NCBI GenBank assembly: GCA_015055665.1
Contig: SVHX01000010.1
Location: 1 to 50,557 of the forward strand
Direction of reading: 5' to 3'
Length of the DNA stretch: 50,557 nt
From: Clostridiales bacterium
GTDB taxonomy: Bacteria; Bacillota; Clostridia; Christensenellales; UBA1242
Within the stretch, counting starts at the first letter, position 1. Every line of letters begins with the position of its first letter. This document shows, piece by piece, positions 38,380-46,968 of this stretch. The notes below the pieces were generated by a model. The model worked only from the letters and a program-made list of their open reading frames with translations, did not search any database and was not told the DNA's origin. The position numbers and the translations under genes are program-made.

Positions 38380-38973
38380 ATGATAAGTATTGATGGAATA
38401 TATGAAGGACAATTAATTATTAACAAGTCCAAATTTTACTCGTTTGTGTATCCTATTACAAATGAGGATGAAGCGAAAAAATATATTAGTGAGCTAAGGG
38501 CGAGATTCTGTGATTCAACCCATGTATGCTCGGCGTACATGCTTGAGTCGCCTAGAGTGGAGAAGGCGGATGATGATGGAGAGCCTTCGGGTACTGCGGG
38601 CAAGCCAATGTTAGAATTGCTCAAAAAAAGAGGCATGGATAATGTGCTTCTAGTTGTAGTTAGGTATTTTGGTGGAATTAAGCTAGGTGCAGGTGGGCTA
38701 GTTAGAGCGTATACAAATTCTGGCAATATTGTGCTTGACAAGGCAAGGGTTGTTAATCTTGAAGTTGTCGGAAGGTATGAAATTGAGTGTGATATTTCGA
38801 TTGGTAGCAAGGTTAGGGATAGCCTTATATCTAATGGGATTGAGATAGTTTCGTGTGTGTATTCGGATAGAGTAAAGTTTGAGGTAGTTGGAGAGGTGGC
38901 GGATACCTTAAGAGAGATTTATCCAACTATTAAGATTGAGAGAATTGGGAGCAAAACGGTATGTGCCAAATAA
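38380..38973 (+). CDS. yigZ: YigZ/IMPACT family protein
   Basis: 197 residues from ATG 38380. The frame is open further upstream (TTG 38311, ATG 38362), but the family's usual N-terminus (an ss-I-KSRF-like segment, here IINKSKFYSFVYP) begins about 15 residues after this ATG. The conserved core THVCSAYML, DDGEPSGTAGKPML and VRYFGGIKLGAGGLVRAY is all present. YigZ-like proteins are small cytoplasmic proteins related to eukaryotic IMPACT; their role is unclear and linked to translation. No ribosome site precedes the start, and a possible -10 box (TATGAT, 38368-38373) ends 6 bases before it, so a leaderless mRNA is possible. It overlaps recX by 13 bases. Confidence 0.88.
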   Translation: MISIDGIYEGQLIINKSKFYSFVYPITNEDEAKKYISELRARFCDSTHVCSAYMLESPRVEKADDDGEPSGTAGKPMLELLKKRGMDNVLLVVVRYFGGIKLGAGGLVRAYTNSGNIVLDKARVVNLEVVGRYEIECDISIGSKVRDSLISNGIEIVSCVYSDRVKFEVVGEVADTLREIYPTIKIERIGSKTVCAK

Positions 38974-39569
38974 CAAAAATTGAAGTTCAGAGCAAAGATA
39001 AGACAAGGGCAAATTTGTATATTGATGACAAATTCTGTTGCGGAATTTCCATAGAGTTAGTAATGAAACACGGGCTCAAAAAAGATATGGAAATTGATGA
39101 AAATTATATCAGAGAAATTGTTCTTGAGGACGAAAAAAGCAAAGCGATGAACAAGGCTGTTAATTATATAAGTAGTTCACTTAAGACAGCCAAGCAAATA
39201 CGAGAATACCTTAGAAAGAAAGAGTATCTTCCAGAAACTATCGATTATGTAATTGATAAAATGATTGAATATAAGTACTTAGATGATGAGGCGTATGCTA
39301 AGGCGTATATCAATACATATTCCAGTAAATTTGGCAAAATAAAACTCAAATTAAATCTTAAACAAAAAGGGGTGGCGGATACAATAATTGATAAGTGTCT
39401 GTACGGCGAAGAAGAGATTGAAAGTAGTATTGATAGAGTTGCAAGCAAGTATCTTAAGAATAAGGAAATTAACAAAGACACGCTCAACAAACTAAGTCGA
39501 TTTTTATATTCTCGCGGATATGAATTTGATGAAATTAATTCGTATATATCTAGTATCCAAAGCGATTAG
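38961..39569 (+). CDS. recX: Regulatory protein RecX
   Basis: 202 residues with the tandem three-helix repeats of RecX: AVNYISSSLKTAKQIREYL, then YKYLDDEAYAKAY, then KLKLNLKQKGVADTIIDKCL, and a C-terminal repeat ending SRGYEFDEINSYI. A short N-terminal beta region (KIEVQSKDKTRANLYIDDKF) precedes them, as in Firmicute RecX. RecX binds and limits RecA filaments. The start overlaps the 3' end of yigZ by 13 bases, implying translational coupling. A terminator follows at once. Confidence 0.9.
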   Translation: MCQITKIEVQSKDKTRANLYIDDKFCCGISIELVMKHGLKKDMEIDENYIREIVLEDEKSKAMNKAVNYISSSLKTAKQIREYLRKKEYLPETIDYVIDKMIEYKYLDDEAYAKAYINTYSSKFGKIKLKLNLKQKGVADTIIDKCLYGEEEIESSIDRVASKYLKNKEINKDTLNKLSRFLYSRGYEFDEINSYISSIQSD

Positions 39570-39597
39570 GCAACATGAAATTATGTTGTCTTTTTTT
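39567..39597 (+). terminator. Terminator of yigZ-recX
   Basis: GCAACAT pairs with ATGTTGT around GAAATT and is followed by TTTTTTT; it overlaps the last codons of recX. Confidence 0.85.
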
Positions 39598-39761
39598 GTA
39601 TGCAGATTAGATATAGTTGAGTACTATGCAAAGAAGGATGCAAACTTGAATATTTTATCGAAAAAAAGCAAAAAACTTAAACTATTGTCGTGTTATGAAT
39701 TTGCAAAATAAATTATTTTAATATGCATAAATTATTCTTAGATTAGTTAAGAGGTTACAAT

Positions 39762-39980
39762 GTGAAAAAAGTAGGATTGTTAAAGAATAGAAAGTACAAT
39801 TTGGTTAATAATCATAACACAGGAATCTATCACTTATTATGGGAGTATCCGCATAATATGAGTAAGGGGATTGTGCAGGCTTATGCAAGTATGTCCCCTA
39901 TATACAAGATGCTTGATAGAGAATTCTCGAGCATTGACCTGATAGACCTAGAATTGTATGAGAGATGGTTAAATGAATGA
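39762..39980 (+). CDS. Putative antitoxin upstream of MazF
   Basis: 72 residues, GTG start with AAGAGGT about 8 bases upstream. Its last 8 bases overlap the mazF start, the standard antitoxin-toxin arrangement. The protein does not look like MazE or the ribbon-helix-helix EndoAI antitoxin. It has a basic N-terminus ([12 protein letters not shown]), an aromatic middle ([11 protein letters not shown]) and an acidic C-terminal helix region ([17 protein letters not shown]) of the kind that blocks MazF. It may be a new antitoxin type, or an unrelated small protein. Confidence 0.6.
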   Translation: MKKVGLLKNRKYNLVNNHNTGIYHLLWEYPHNMSKGIVQAYASMSPIYKMLDREFSSIDLIDLELYERWLNE

Positions 39981-40314
39981 TATAAAAAGGGGAGAGCTCT
40001 ACTATGCAGATTTGAGTCCTGTGGTTGGTAGCGAGCAGGGCGGGGTACGGCCTGTATTGGTTGTCCAAAATGATGTGGGCAACAAGTATAGTCCTACTGT
40101 TATTGTTGCGGCAATTACAAGCCAGATTAACAAAGCCAGAATCCCCACTCATATCGAGCTTGCGTCAAGCTATGGACTTACCAAAGATAGTGTGCTGCTA
40201 CTAGAGCAAATAAGAACACTGGACAAAAAGCGTCTAAAAGATAGAATTGGCATGCTAGACGAGAATCGTATGAAAGATGTTAATCAGGCGTTGCTAATAT
40301 CTTTAGGCTTTTGA
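39973..40314 (+). CDS. mazF: MazF/PemK-family endoribonuclease toxin
   Basis: 113 residues, the usual length. It starts with the family motif [19 protein letters not shown] and R26 in GVRPVLV; T49 in AAITS corresponds to the second catalytic residue, and the [13 protein letters not shown] strand is conserved. MazF cleaves single-stranded mRNA at short specific motifs and slows growth unless held by its antitoxin. GGGGAG-like sites inside the upstream gene and the 8-base overlap point to coupled translation. In many Firmicutes this gene is chromosomal (ndoA/endoA) with a ribbon-helix-helix partner; here the partner differs. Confidence 0.95.
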   Translation: MNDIKRGELYYADLSPVVGSEQGGVRPVLVVQNDVGNKYSPTVIVAAITSQINKARIPTHIELASSYGLTKDSVLLLEQIRTLDKKRLKDRIGMLDENRMKDVNQALLISLGF

Positions 40315-40360
40315 GTTCTGTATATTTTTAAAAACAATTTATAAGTTTATCTTTGTTGAT

Positions 40361-40427
40361 AAAAAGAATTGAGTTCTTTTGTGGTTGATTCCTATAGGGC
40401 ACTTCATGAGTACTCGGTTCTTTTTTT
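40361..40427 (+). terminator. Terminator of the mazF operon
   Basis: AAAAAGAATTGAGT pairs with ACTCGGTTCTTTTT (two U.G pairs that fit plus-strand RNA) around a long loop and runs into T residues. Confidence 0.7.
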
Positions 40428-40531
40428 GTATTCTTAGCAAAAGATATAATAGTTGAGTGGTTTCTTTTCTAAAAGATATAAAATTGGAGAAACTAAGAAG
40501 TAAATATATTATAAATATATATAAATATTTT

Positions 40532-40560
40532 TTGACAAACGATTGTATTTGTTGTAAAAT
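40532..40560 (+). promoter_or_regulatory. Promoter of the 40.6-46.8 kb operon
   Basis: Perfect TTGACA, 17 bases, TAAAAT, with a leader of about 65 bases to the ATG. Confidence 0.75.
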
Positions 40561-40633
40561 AATAACATATTATGTAGATTGCTATGCGTGATGAGAGGTA
40601 GAAGTTATAGGCATCAATCTCGTTGGAGGAAAA

Positions 40634-42226
40634 ATGGAAAAGAAAATTGAATTAAATCTATGTGCGAATTATCAGCTAAGCGAATTGAAAGACTCTATTA
40701 TTAATTCGGTACTATGTGATTATGTTATCGAGGAATTGCGTCTAGCTATTAAGAGATTCAATAAGGAAGACTTAGACTTATTCTACATATATGAAGACTT
40801 TAAAGTTGCTATCGAGAAGGGTAATCAGATAACTTACTCTTCTATTAACGATTGGAAGCAGAATAAGATTGATACATACCAAGACTGTTTAAGAATTGTG
40901 GTTGCTCTTGATGATTTGGCTGCCAAAGAGGGCAAGATTACAGCAGGCGAGCTTATTGAGGAGTTTGGTGCAACAATTCAAGATTATGCAATATTGTTAT
41001 CTGTTATCGAGGTTACGCTTAATTCAATTGATTTTAAGGGTATAGAAGTTAGGGATGAGTTTGTTGAGAATCTTATCTCTCAGCTTTCTCTTGTTGACGA
41101 AGGACAATTCCTTTCTGACTTAGGTCTTATGAAGATTGATATGTATCCTCTAGATGTCAACAAGTTCCGTAATAAGTTTGTCGAACAGAAGTTAAGTAAG
41201 ATTAATAAGATTGCTGATGATGTAGAGAGATCGTTGTGGAACGAATTTGAGAGACTTCATAACGAAATCACCAAGGCTTATGACAAATTATATAAGATTG
41301 CTCATGCTGCACTTAGTGATGGTGAGAAGGTTGATGCAGAAGCTAAAGTTGTCAAGCTAGTTAAACCTCATAGGTTAATCCTTGATGCTCTTGAGAATAA
41401 GTTGACTGCAGCCAACGAGATTAAGAGGCAACTTTCGATTCACTCAGACAAATTGCAAGATTCTATGGATGATGCAAACGGAAAATTTGATGCTGATTTA
41501 CAAGAGAGGCCATACGAGCAAGAAACTATCGAGAGAGATAGGGACGGTATGTTATTCGTAACTGCAGAGTATATGGATAAGATTGTTGAAGCAAGAGTAA
41601 GAATTAATCAAATTGAGGAAGAAATTGCAGAGAGGTATAAGATTCTTGACAAGGTAGAAAATGCTCTTGATGGAGCGATTGCGACAGAAAGCGAAATGAA
41701 GAGATATTCTAATCTTGCGTTTAAGTTTGAGGATCTATATGTAAGATTGGAGCTTGCCAAATCTCAGATCAAGGATAAAGATCCGGATTTCGTTGTGGCT
41801 ATCAATACAGCTATCACTGGTCTTGGTGTGCTTGTTAATCTATCGCTTAGTGGCAAAGAGATATTTATGCGAAACAACCTCTTATCTGCGGTATTTGGCT
41901 GCGTTAACGGTATTTATGATATCGTAGACAACAAGAATAAGTCTGTTGAGTTGTCGCAGGTTAAGTTTGTGACTACTAGGTTAATTAAATATTCGGCACT
42001 TAACAACACATTAACCAAAGATTTGCAGACATTTAGACATGTGTGCAACAATACAATTAGAGATGTTGCAATGATGATGGGTAAGCCATTTAACTTAAGA
42101 ACAATGGTAGATATTGTGGAGAATATTCAGTTGTCTATCGAGCAGTTGCAAGAATTAATTAAAACTCTTGATGAGAATCATGTAGAGCAGACTAGAGTTC
42201 TTAGCGATATATTTAATATTAGGTAA
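40634..42226 (+). CDS. Helical coiled-coil protein of unknown function (operon gene 1)
   Basis: 530 residues, no recognised family. It is almost entirely helical and charged, with coiled-coil-like heptads at about 190-260 (DDVERSLWNEFERLHNEI) and 310-350 (YMDKIVEARVRINQIEEEI). No membrane helix or signal peptide is visible, so it is probably cytoplasmic. GGAGG lies 4 bases before the ATG. It is the first gene after a strong promoter and is followed after 24 bases by the next unknown protein, so the operon products probably work together. Nothing in the sequence points to a specific activity. Confidence 0.8.
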   Translation: MEKKIELNLCANYQLSELKDSIINSVLCDYVIEELRLAIKRFNKEDLDLFYIYEDFKVAIEKGNQITYSSINDWKQNKIDTYQDCLRIVVALDDLAAKEGKITAGELIEEFGATIQDYAILLSVIEVTLNSIDFKGIEVRDEFVENLISQLSLVDEGQFLSDLGLMKIDMYPLDVNKFRNKFVEQKLSKINKIADDVERSLWNEFERLHNEITKAYDKLYKIAHAALSDGEKVDAEAKVVKLVKPHRLILDALENKLTAANEIKRQLSIHSDKLQDSMDDANGKFDADLQERPYEQETIERDRDGMLFVTAEYMDKIVEARVRINQIEEEIAERYKILDKVENALDGAIATESEMKRYSNLAFKFEDLYVRLELAKSQIKDKDPDFVVAINTAITGLGVLVNLSLSGKEIFMRNNLLSAVFGCVNGIYDIVDNKNKSVELSQVKFVTTRLIKYSALNNTLTKDLQTFRHVCNNTIRDVAMMMGKPFNLRTMVDIVENIQLSIEQLQELIKTLDENHVEQTRVLSDIFNIR

Positions 42227-42250
42227 TCAAAATTTACGAAAAAAGGAAAG

Positions 42251-43681
42251 ATGAAAATGGCACAAAATAGAGATTGGAAAGTAAGCTATGTAAGAATTAC
42301 TAACGAAGGTCTAGAAAGACACAATGACGTGATGCTTAGTGATATACTAGATGAGGATAAGAAAGATATTAAATCTCTTACTTTCTTGCCTGTGGCAACA
42401 GATAGAGTAATAGACATTACTAGCTACCTTAAGGGATTTAATATTCTTGAGAATTTATTCTTGCCTTCTATGCTTACAACAACTATCGAAGCTGCAAGCA
42501 AAGAGTGTACTATGCTAAGGAATTTGCTTATCTTACAACATGGTGCAACTGGTCAGAAGATGGACACTAATGTTGTTAAGATTAATGCTCATGAGGAAGA
42601 TGGAGATAATACTGCTCAAATTCGTACCTTTGTTACAACTACTAAAGATAGCAGACAAACATACATTGTTAACTCTAGACATGTTCTTAACAAAGAGATT
42701 ATAATTGAAGAAAAAGTAATTGAAAGATTGACTGCTAAGCAGGTTAATGATTACATTTCTGGCGAAAATGGTATTATGTCTGTTATAGACAGTATTAACC
42801 AAGATATTGAGGATGAGCGTTGCAGAATAGAGATATCCTCAGAGGTACTGGAAGGATTACTTAATATATTTGTTGAAAAAGGTGTAACTTTTGAAGAATT
42901 CACTATTGACTTTTCGAAATTATATGATAAAATAGAATCATACAAATCAATTACCAAAAGTGTCAACCAAGTAACAATTAAGGAAGAGGTGGAAACTAAT
43001 ATTATCGAAACTTACCAAAGTGTACTCCTTAGACATTACGAAGGTGTTATCAAAGATTTTGCTGATTTGGTGGTAAAATACGTTAAGGGTACGACTCTTG
43101 AATCGGAAGAATTGTTGATCGAGACATTAACTCCGCTTGTTGTAGGAGTGATTATGGATAGTCCTCAATTTGATGAAGATTACAAGGAAGGGGAGACCCT
43201 TGACAATATGTTGTCCGAGATTCCTTCTGCTGTTGCTAGAAATGTTAAGTCAACTAGAGAAAGAGGCTTGGTAAGGAAATACTTAACAACAGTTGTTACT
43301 AATCTTAAGACTGAGAAAGAGCATACTTTTGATATAATCGAAGATAGATTAGAAGAGCGTGTAGGTCTTGAAGACTTAAGGGAAATGATAGCTAAGAAAT
43401 TTGGTCTAGACATTACTCGTAATCAACCATTAAAGTTAGTTAATAACATCATAGACATTGTTGGAACTAAGAATATGGGTACTCTTACAAAAGATGATGC
43501 GGTTGGTTTAATTGATAAAGTAGAGAGTGAAATGGGAAATGGAGAAATCCGAAGTAAGGAAATGTTAGAGATAGTGACTAGGGTTACATCAGACTATCCT
43601 ACTAAGGAAGAAATAAAAGTATTACTTGCGGACTTTATTGCAAAAAACGGTTTTGCTGCAATAAAAGCTCCTGGTAAGTAA
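42251..43681 (+). CDS. Protein of unknown function (operon gene 2)
   Basis: 476 residues. No family is recognised. The N-terminal ~150 residues look mixed alpha/beta (KVSYVRITNEGL, ILENLFLPSMLTTTIEAAS); the rest is mainly helical and acidic. No membrane segment or signal peptide is visible. Two in-frame ATGs, 42251 and 42257, follow AAAGGA at 3 and 9 bases; either may be used. It lies 24 bases after gene 1 and 12 bases before gene 3, so it is firmly inside the operon. It may form a cytoplasmic complex with its neighbours; that is inference. Confidence 0.8.
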   Translation: MKMAQNRDWKVSYVRITNEGLERHNDVMLSDILDEDKKDIKSLTFLPVATDRVIDITSYLKGFNILENLFLPSMLTTTIEAASKECTMLRNLLILQHGATGQKMDTNVVKINAHEEDGDNTAQIRTFVTTTKDSRQTYIVNSRHVLNKEIIIEEKVIERLTAKQVNDYISGENGIMSVIDSINQDIEDERCRIEISSEVLEGLLNIFVEKGVTFEEFTIDFSKLYDKIESYKSITKSVNQVTIKEEVETNIIETYQSVLLRHYEGVIKDFADLVVKYVKGTTLESEELLIETLTPLVVGVIMDSPQFDEDYKEGETLDNMLSEIPSAVARNVKSTRERGLVRKYLTTVVTNLKTEKEHTFDIIEDRLEERVGLEDLREMIAKKFGLDITRNQPLKLVNNIIDIVGTKNMGTLTKDDAVGLIDKVESEMGNGEIRSKEMLEIVTRVTSDYPTKEEIKVLLADFIAKNGFAAIKAPGK

Positions 43682-43693
43682 AGGGGGAAGAAA

Positions 43694-45826
43694 ATGGCAG
43701 AGAATAATACACCTATTAATGGAAGCGTTTTTGAAAACTTAGTGGAAGAGATTGGAACGTTAAATAAAAGATTAGGTGAACTTAGTTCTTACTTTACTAA
43801 TGGTAAGGGACCGACTGTAATCAATAACATTAACAATAACAATAATAATAACAATGGAGCTGGAGGAAATGGTGGGGCGGCAACTTCTACCGATATAGAT
43901 GTGCATATTTCTGACATATACAATAGAGCGTCGGAAATATCGAGCAGAATAACTCATATTGAAACCACCATATCCGACTTGTCGGATTCTACTAAGGCGG
44001 CTTTGAAGAACCTCCAAACAGAAATTACGAATATTATTACAAACATAGACACTAAAATTGGTAAAATCGATAATAATGTTGAGAATTTGCTAAAAATATT
44101 AAAGCAAGTTGACATTAAGAAGATTCAAGAAAGCATTAAGGAAACTGAGACAAAGTTAACAGAAATTCAAGATACTCTGGCTAATGTTGATGATAAGATT
44201 GATGATATTCAAGAAGCAATAAAAGGGCTTGTTACTAAAGAAGATTTGGAAAAAGCTCTAAAAGAAAAAGGGTTGACTTTAAAACAGTTAAGCGCTGCAC
44301 TTAGTGCTAGAGGAGTTACTAAAAAGAATATCGACTACTTACTTAAGCGTGTTGAAGGTATCGATCAGTTAATTGATATTGCTACTGCTAGTCAAGAAGA
44401 TGCTAAAAAGTTATTAGAGAGACTGGACATAGCAATAAGCTTAATTGGAACGCCAGAGAAAGAAGGAGATAACTTATTTAGTTTAGTACAAAAGATACTT
44501 GATTTAGTTGGCGGAGGACGTGGAGGTAATGATGGCACAGATCCAGGGCCTGAAAACAAGGGAAAATATCTAAAAGGTAAGTTCTTAACAAAAGGACTAG
44601 AGCAGACTAATATACTTTCTGAGCCTAAGCGTCCTTGGTACAAGAAGTTGGCTGGATTTGCAGTTAATCATCCAATTCTTACGACATTGATTGGTGGTGC
44701 GATTGGACTAGGTGTAACTGCTGCGGCTGTTGGAGTTTTTGCGGCTGCAGGTATAAGTGGTATGCTAGCTACTGCTAACTTCTTTGTTCCTTCTTTGGCT
44801 ATTGGAACAGGAATTGGTGCTGTTGCTGGTGGTGTTACATCAGGAGTATCTAATATAATTCCAGCTGGAAGATTGGAGAGATTGTGCCGCAAATTTGACA
44901 AGCAGTATAAGAAGTGTCAGAAGATCGATAAGAAGAAAGATTGGTATGCTGCACAAGAACAAGTCCACGAAGCCAAGAAACTTGAATTGGAAGACTTGCA
45001 TAAGAACAAAAAGGGAATTCTAAAGTCAAGACGTATATATAAGCTTGCAAGGAACTTCCATAAGAGAGCACAAAGACTTGATCGCAAGAAGAAGAGATAT
45101 TATACAAGACGGCTTGTTAAACAAGGCGAGAAGGCTCTAACAACTAAGGCAAAAGTAAACACCAAAGAGTCAAAAAGAGGCAAAACTAAAGCTTTGGCTG
45201 GATATGTTGAGAAGAAGAAAAAGCTAGAAGAGAAGCTTATAAGTGGCAAGATATCTCAAGAGGAATTTAACGAAGATATGGCAGATCTTGCCGAAGACTT
45301 TGCAGATCTTGATGGTGGTTCAGCAGGGCTTGAGGGTGTAGGTAACCAATTGTACGGTGACCAAGAAGCTATTAATATTGTTGATATGATTGCTGAAGAC
45401 ACAGATGTAACTAAGAACGGTATGAGCGATATAGTTGAAAGTATCAGAAAGAGAAATAGCAGAGAAGTAATTAAGGTCGAAGAAAGAGTTGTTAAAGACT
45501 TTGACGAACAGGAGCAGGAAGCTGCAGAATTAGAAGCTAAGGGTGACGAGGCTAGTAAGAGCAAGGCTAAGAAGATAAGGGAAGAGATTGCTCGTATGAA
45601 AGAAGAGCGTCAGGCTTACGTAGATATCATTACAAGAAGTGGTGGAGAGCCTGAGCCATTTATCGTTGTAGACGAAAATGGTAATGAAATTAAAAATAAA
45701 AAACAAGTTGTTACTCCTATGCAAACTGGTGCGGGACCTTCAAAGAAGCAAGGGACTTCTGTAAATCCGGTACCTCCTGTGCAGTCAGCAACTCCTCAGG
45801 GACAAAACGGGCGAGACTATCCCTAG
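43694..45826 (+). CDS. Coiled-coil membrane protein with poly-Asn run; C-terminus cut by frameshift (operon gene 3)
   Basis: 710 residues. In order: a short head; an asparagine run (about nine Asn, ~50-58) and Gly/Ala linker; a long coiled coil (~70-200, with repeated T-I-DTKIG and D-KIDDI-EAI heptads); a helical domain; a glycine-rich hydrophobic zone (~320-385, TLIGGAIGLGVTAAAVGVFA) likely crossing the membrane twice; a strongly basic helical stretch (KKDWYAAQEQ, KKKRYYTRRL); an acidic helix; and a Pro/Gln-rich end. The frame stops at 45826, while the adjacent frame continues in the same low-complexity style to 46817. Skipping one G around 45808-45811 would join them into ~1040 residues. 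No family recognised. GGGGGAAG precedes the ATG. Confidence 0.78.
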   Translation: MAENNTPINGSVFENLVEEIGTLNKRLGELSSYFTNGKGPTVINNINNNNNNNNGAGGNGGAATSTDIDVHISDIYNRASEISSRITHIETTISDLSDSTKAALKNLQTEITNIITNIDTKIGKIDNNVENLLKILKQVDIKKIQESIKETETKLTEIQDTLANVDDKIDDIQEAIKGLVTKEDLEKALKEKGLTLKQLSAALSARGVTKKNIDYLLKRVEGIDQLIDIATASQEDAKKLLERLDIAISLIGTPEKEGDNLFSLVQKILDLVGGGRGGNDGTDPGPENKGKYLKGKFLTKGLEQTNILSEPKRPWYKKLAGFAVNHPILTTLIGGAIGLGVTAAAVGVFAAAGISGMLATANFFVPSLAIGTGIGAVAGGVTSGVSNIIPAGRLERLCRKFDKQYKKCQKIDKKKDWYAAQEQVHEAKKLELEDLHKNKKGILKSRRIYKLARNFHKRAQRLDRKKKRYYTRRLVKQGEKALTTKAKVNTKESKRGKTKALAGYVEKKKKLEEKLISGKISQEEFNEDMADLAEDFADLDGGSAGLEGVGNQLYGDQEAINIVDMIAEDTDVTKNGMSDIVESIRKRNSREVIKVEERVVKDFDEQEQEAAELEAKGDEASKSKAKKIREEIARMKEERQAYVDIITRSGGEPEPFIVVDENGNEIKNKKQVVTPMQTGAGPSKKQGTSVNPVPPVQSATPQGQNGRDYP

Positions 45827-45887
45827 CGGGTCTTCTGGATATTCTGGTTCTTCTGAAGAACTAGGCAAGAGAATTCCTAAAGAAGAT

Positions 45888-46817
45888 TTGGATGCTAAGA
45901 TTACCCCGGATGATGCTACACGTCCTGTAAAAAATGATTCTTTTGCGGGACAAAAACCTCCTAAGAGACAGCCCGATTCTTCGCATCAAGAACAACCTGT
46001 TGATCAAGCGGGTGCTGAGGGTAAGCCAGAAACTTCTGCGGGACAAAAACCTCCTGTGGAAAAACATCCACCGGCGGAACAAAACGATTCTGAAAACCCT
46101 AGTTTTGCTGAGTTGATGGCAAGTCTTGAAGGAATCCCACGTCCTGAGTTTCCTAATTCTGATGAGAAGCATCCGCAACCACTTTATAGAAGCAATAGTA
46201 CTCGCGGAGCAAACGGAACTCCTGTGGAAACTGGTTATTCTCAGACAGCAGGAACTTCTGACCAAGATTTTGTATCGGATCCTTCTGTGCAACGCAGAAC
46301 GCCTGGGGGCTCGAATCTTTTTGGACGGTTAGGGGGCATGTTTGGTGGTAAAGGTTCAGATCAAAAACCAAATAATGCTAGTAAAAAAGGAAATACTGCG
46401 GAAGCACAAAAACCTAAAGATGAAAAACATTCTGTGGATATACCAAAGAATTCTAATGACACAGGAACGCCTGCGGGGCAGAACCCTTCTAAGGAAAACG
46501 CATCTAGCGGTCAAATAGCTTCAACTAAGGATCAACCAGCTTCTGGACAAGGTGAAACTTCTAACTCAGGAGGTAAAAGCCGAAAAGAGTTAGCGGCGTC
46601 TATATGGGATAAATTAGATAAGATGTCTGGCGTTTCAAGTTCAGAAGAGATACCGCCCAAAGAACCAGACGCTTATAAGAGATGGCGTGAAGCACGCTTT
46701 GCAGCTATAATGAAGAAGTATAGTTCACAATCTACAGAATCTGACGGCTCAAACAAGCCAAATTCTGGAAGCCCAGAAATTCTAGAAAGTGAAGACCAAG
46801 AAGATGAGCTGTTCTAA
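45888..46817 (+). CDS. Disordered Pro/Gln/Ser-rich C-terminal part of operon gene 3 (frameshifted)
   Basis: This frame is open from 45665 and has no ATG, GTG or ribosome site; a TTG at 45888 is the only nominal start. It carries repeated AGQKPP and AGQNPS motifs and reads naturally onto the end of the preceding frame (QGQNG-ETIPSGSSG) if one base is removed in AAAACGGG. The ~300 residues are low in hydrophobics, rich in Pro, Gln, Ser, Lys and Glu, and probably disordered, ending in an acidic helix (EILESEDQEDELF) after a short helical KRWREARFAAIMKKY stretch. It is therefore most likely the tail of gene 3, separated by a true mutation, an assembly error or translational frameshifting. Confidence 0.55.
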   Translation: MDAKITPDDATRPVKNDSFAGQKPPKRQPDSSHQEQPVDQAGAEGKPETSAGQKPPVEKHPPAEQNDSENPSFAELMASLEGIPRPEFPNSDEKHPQPLYRSNSTRGANGTPVETGYSQTAGTSDQDFVSDPSVQRRTPGGSNLFGRLGGMFGGKGSDQKPNNASKKGNTAEAQKPKDEKHSVDIPKNSNDTGTPAGQNPSKENASSGQIASTKDQPASGQGETSNSGGKSRKELAASIWDKLDKMSGVSSSEEIPPKEPDAYKRWREARFAAIMKKYSSQSTESDGSNKPNSGSPEILESEDQEDELF

Positions 46818-46843
46818 AATGCAAGAGTTTAAGTTAAACTTAA

Positions 46844-46882
46844 TAAAAAAATAGGTAGTTAGTGATGCTATCTATTTTTTTT
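46844..46882 (+). terminator. Terminator of the 40.6-46.8 kb operon
   Basis: AAATAGGTAG pairs with CTATCTATTT (one G.U) around TTAGTGATG, within A-rich and T-rich flanks. Confidence 0.8.
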
Positions 46883-46968
46883 GTTTGACTAATACTTATT
46901 TAATTGCTAAAATGATTAAATAAGTAGTCTAAGAATTGTGTTCTGGCTACTGATACAATGGAGCGAAT

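Larger units (their letters stand above)
40315..40633. other. Gene-free stretch with terminator and promoter
   Basis: About 320 bases without a gene. They hold the mazF terminator (40361-40427), the promoter of the next operon (40532-40560) and an AT-rich leader. No other structure is clear. Confidence 0.6.

Noticed and set aside
39520..39711. 63-residue plus-strand frame after recX
   Set aside because: It starts inside recX, runs through the recX terminator and has no ribosome site.
45861..46371. Several alternative frames over the Pro/Gln-rich tail
   Set aside because: Repeated codons open all frames; only the frame ending at 46817 continues the composition of the preceding protein.
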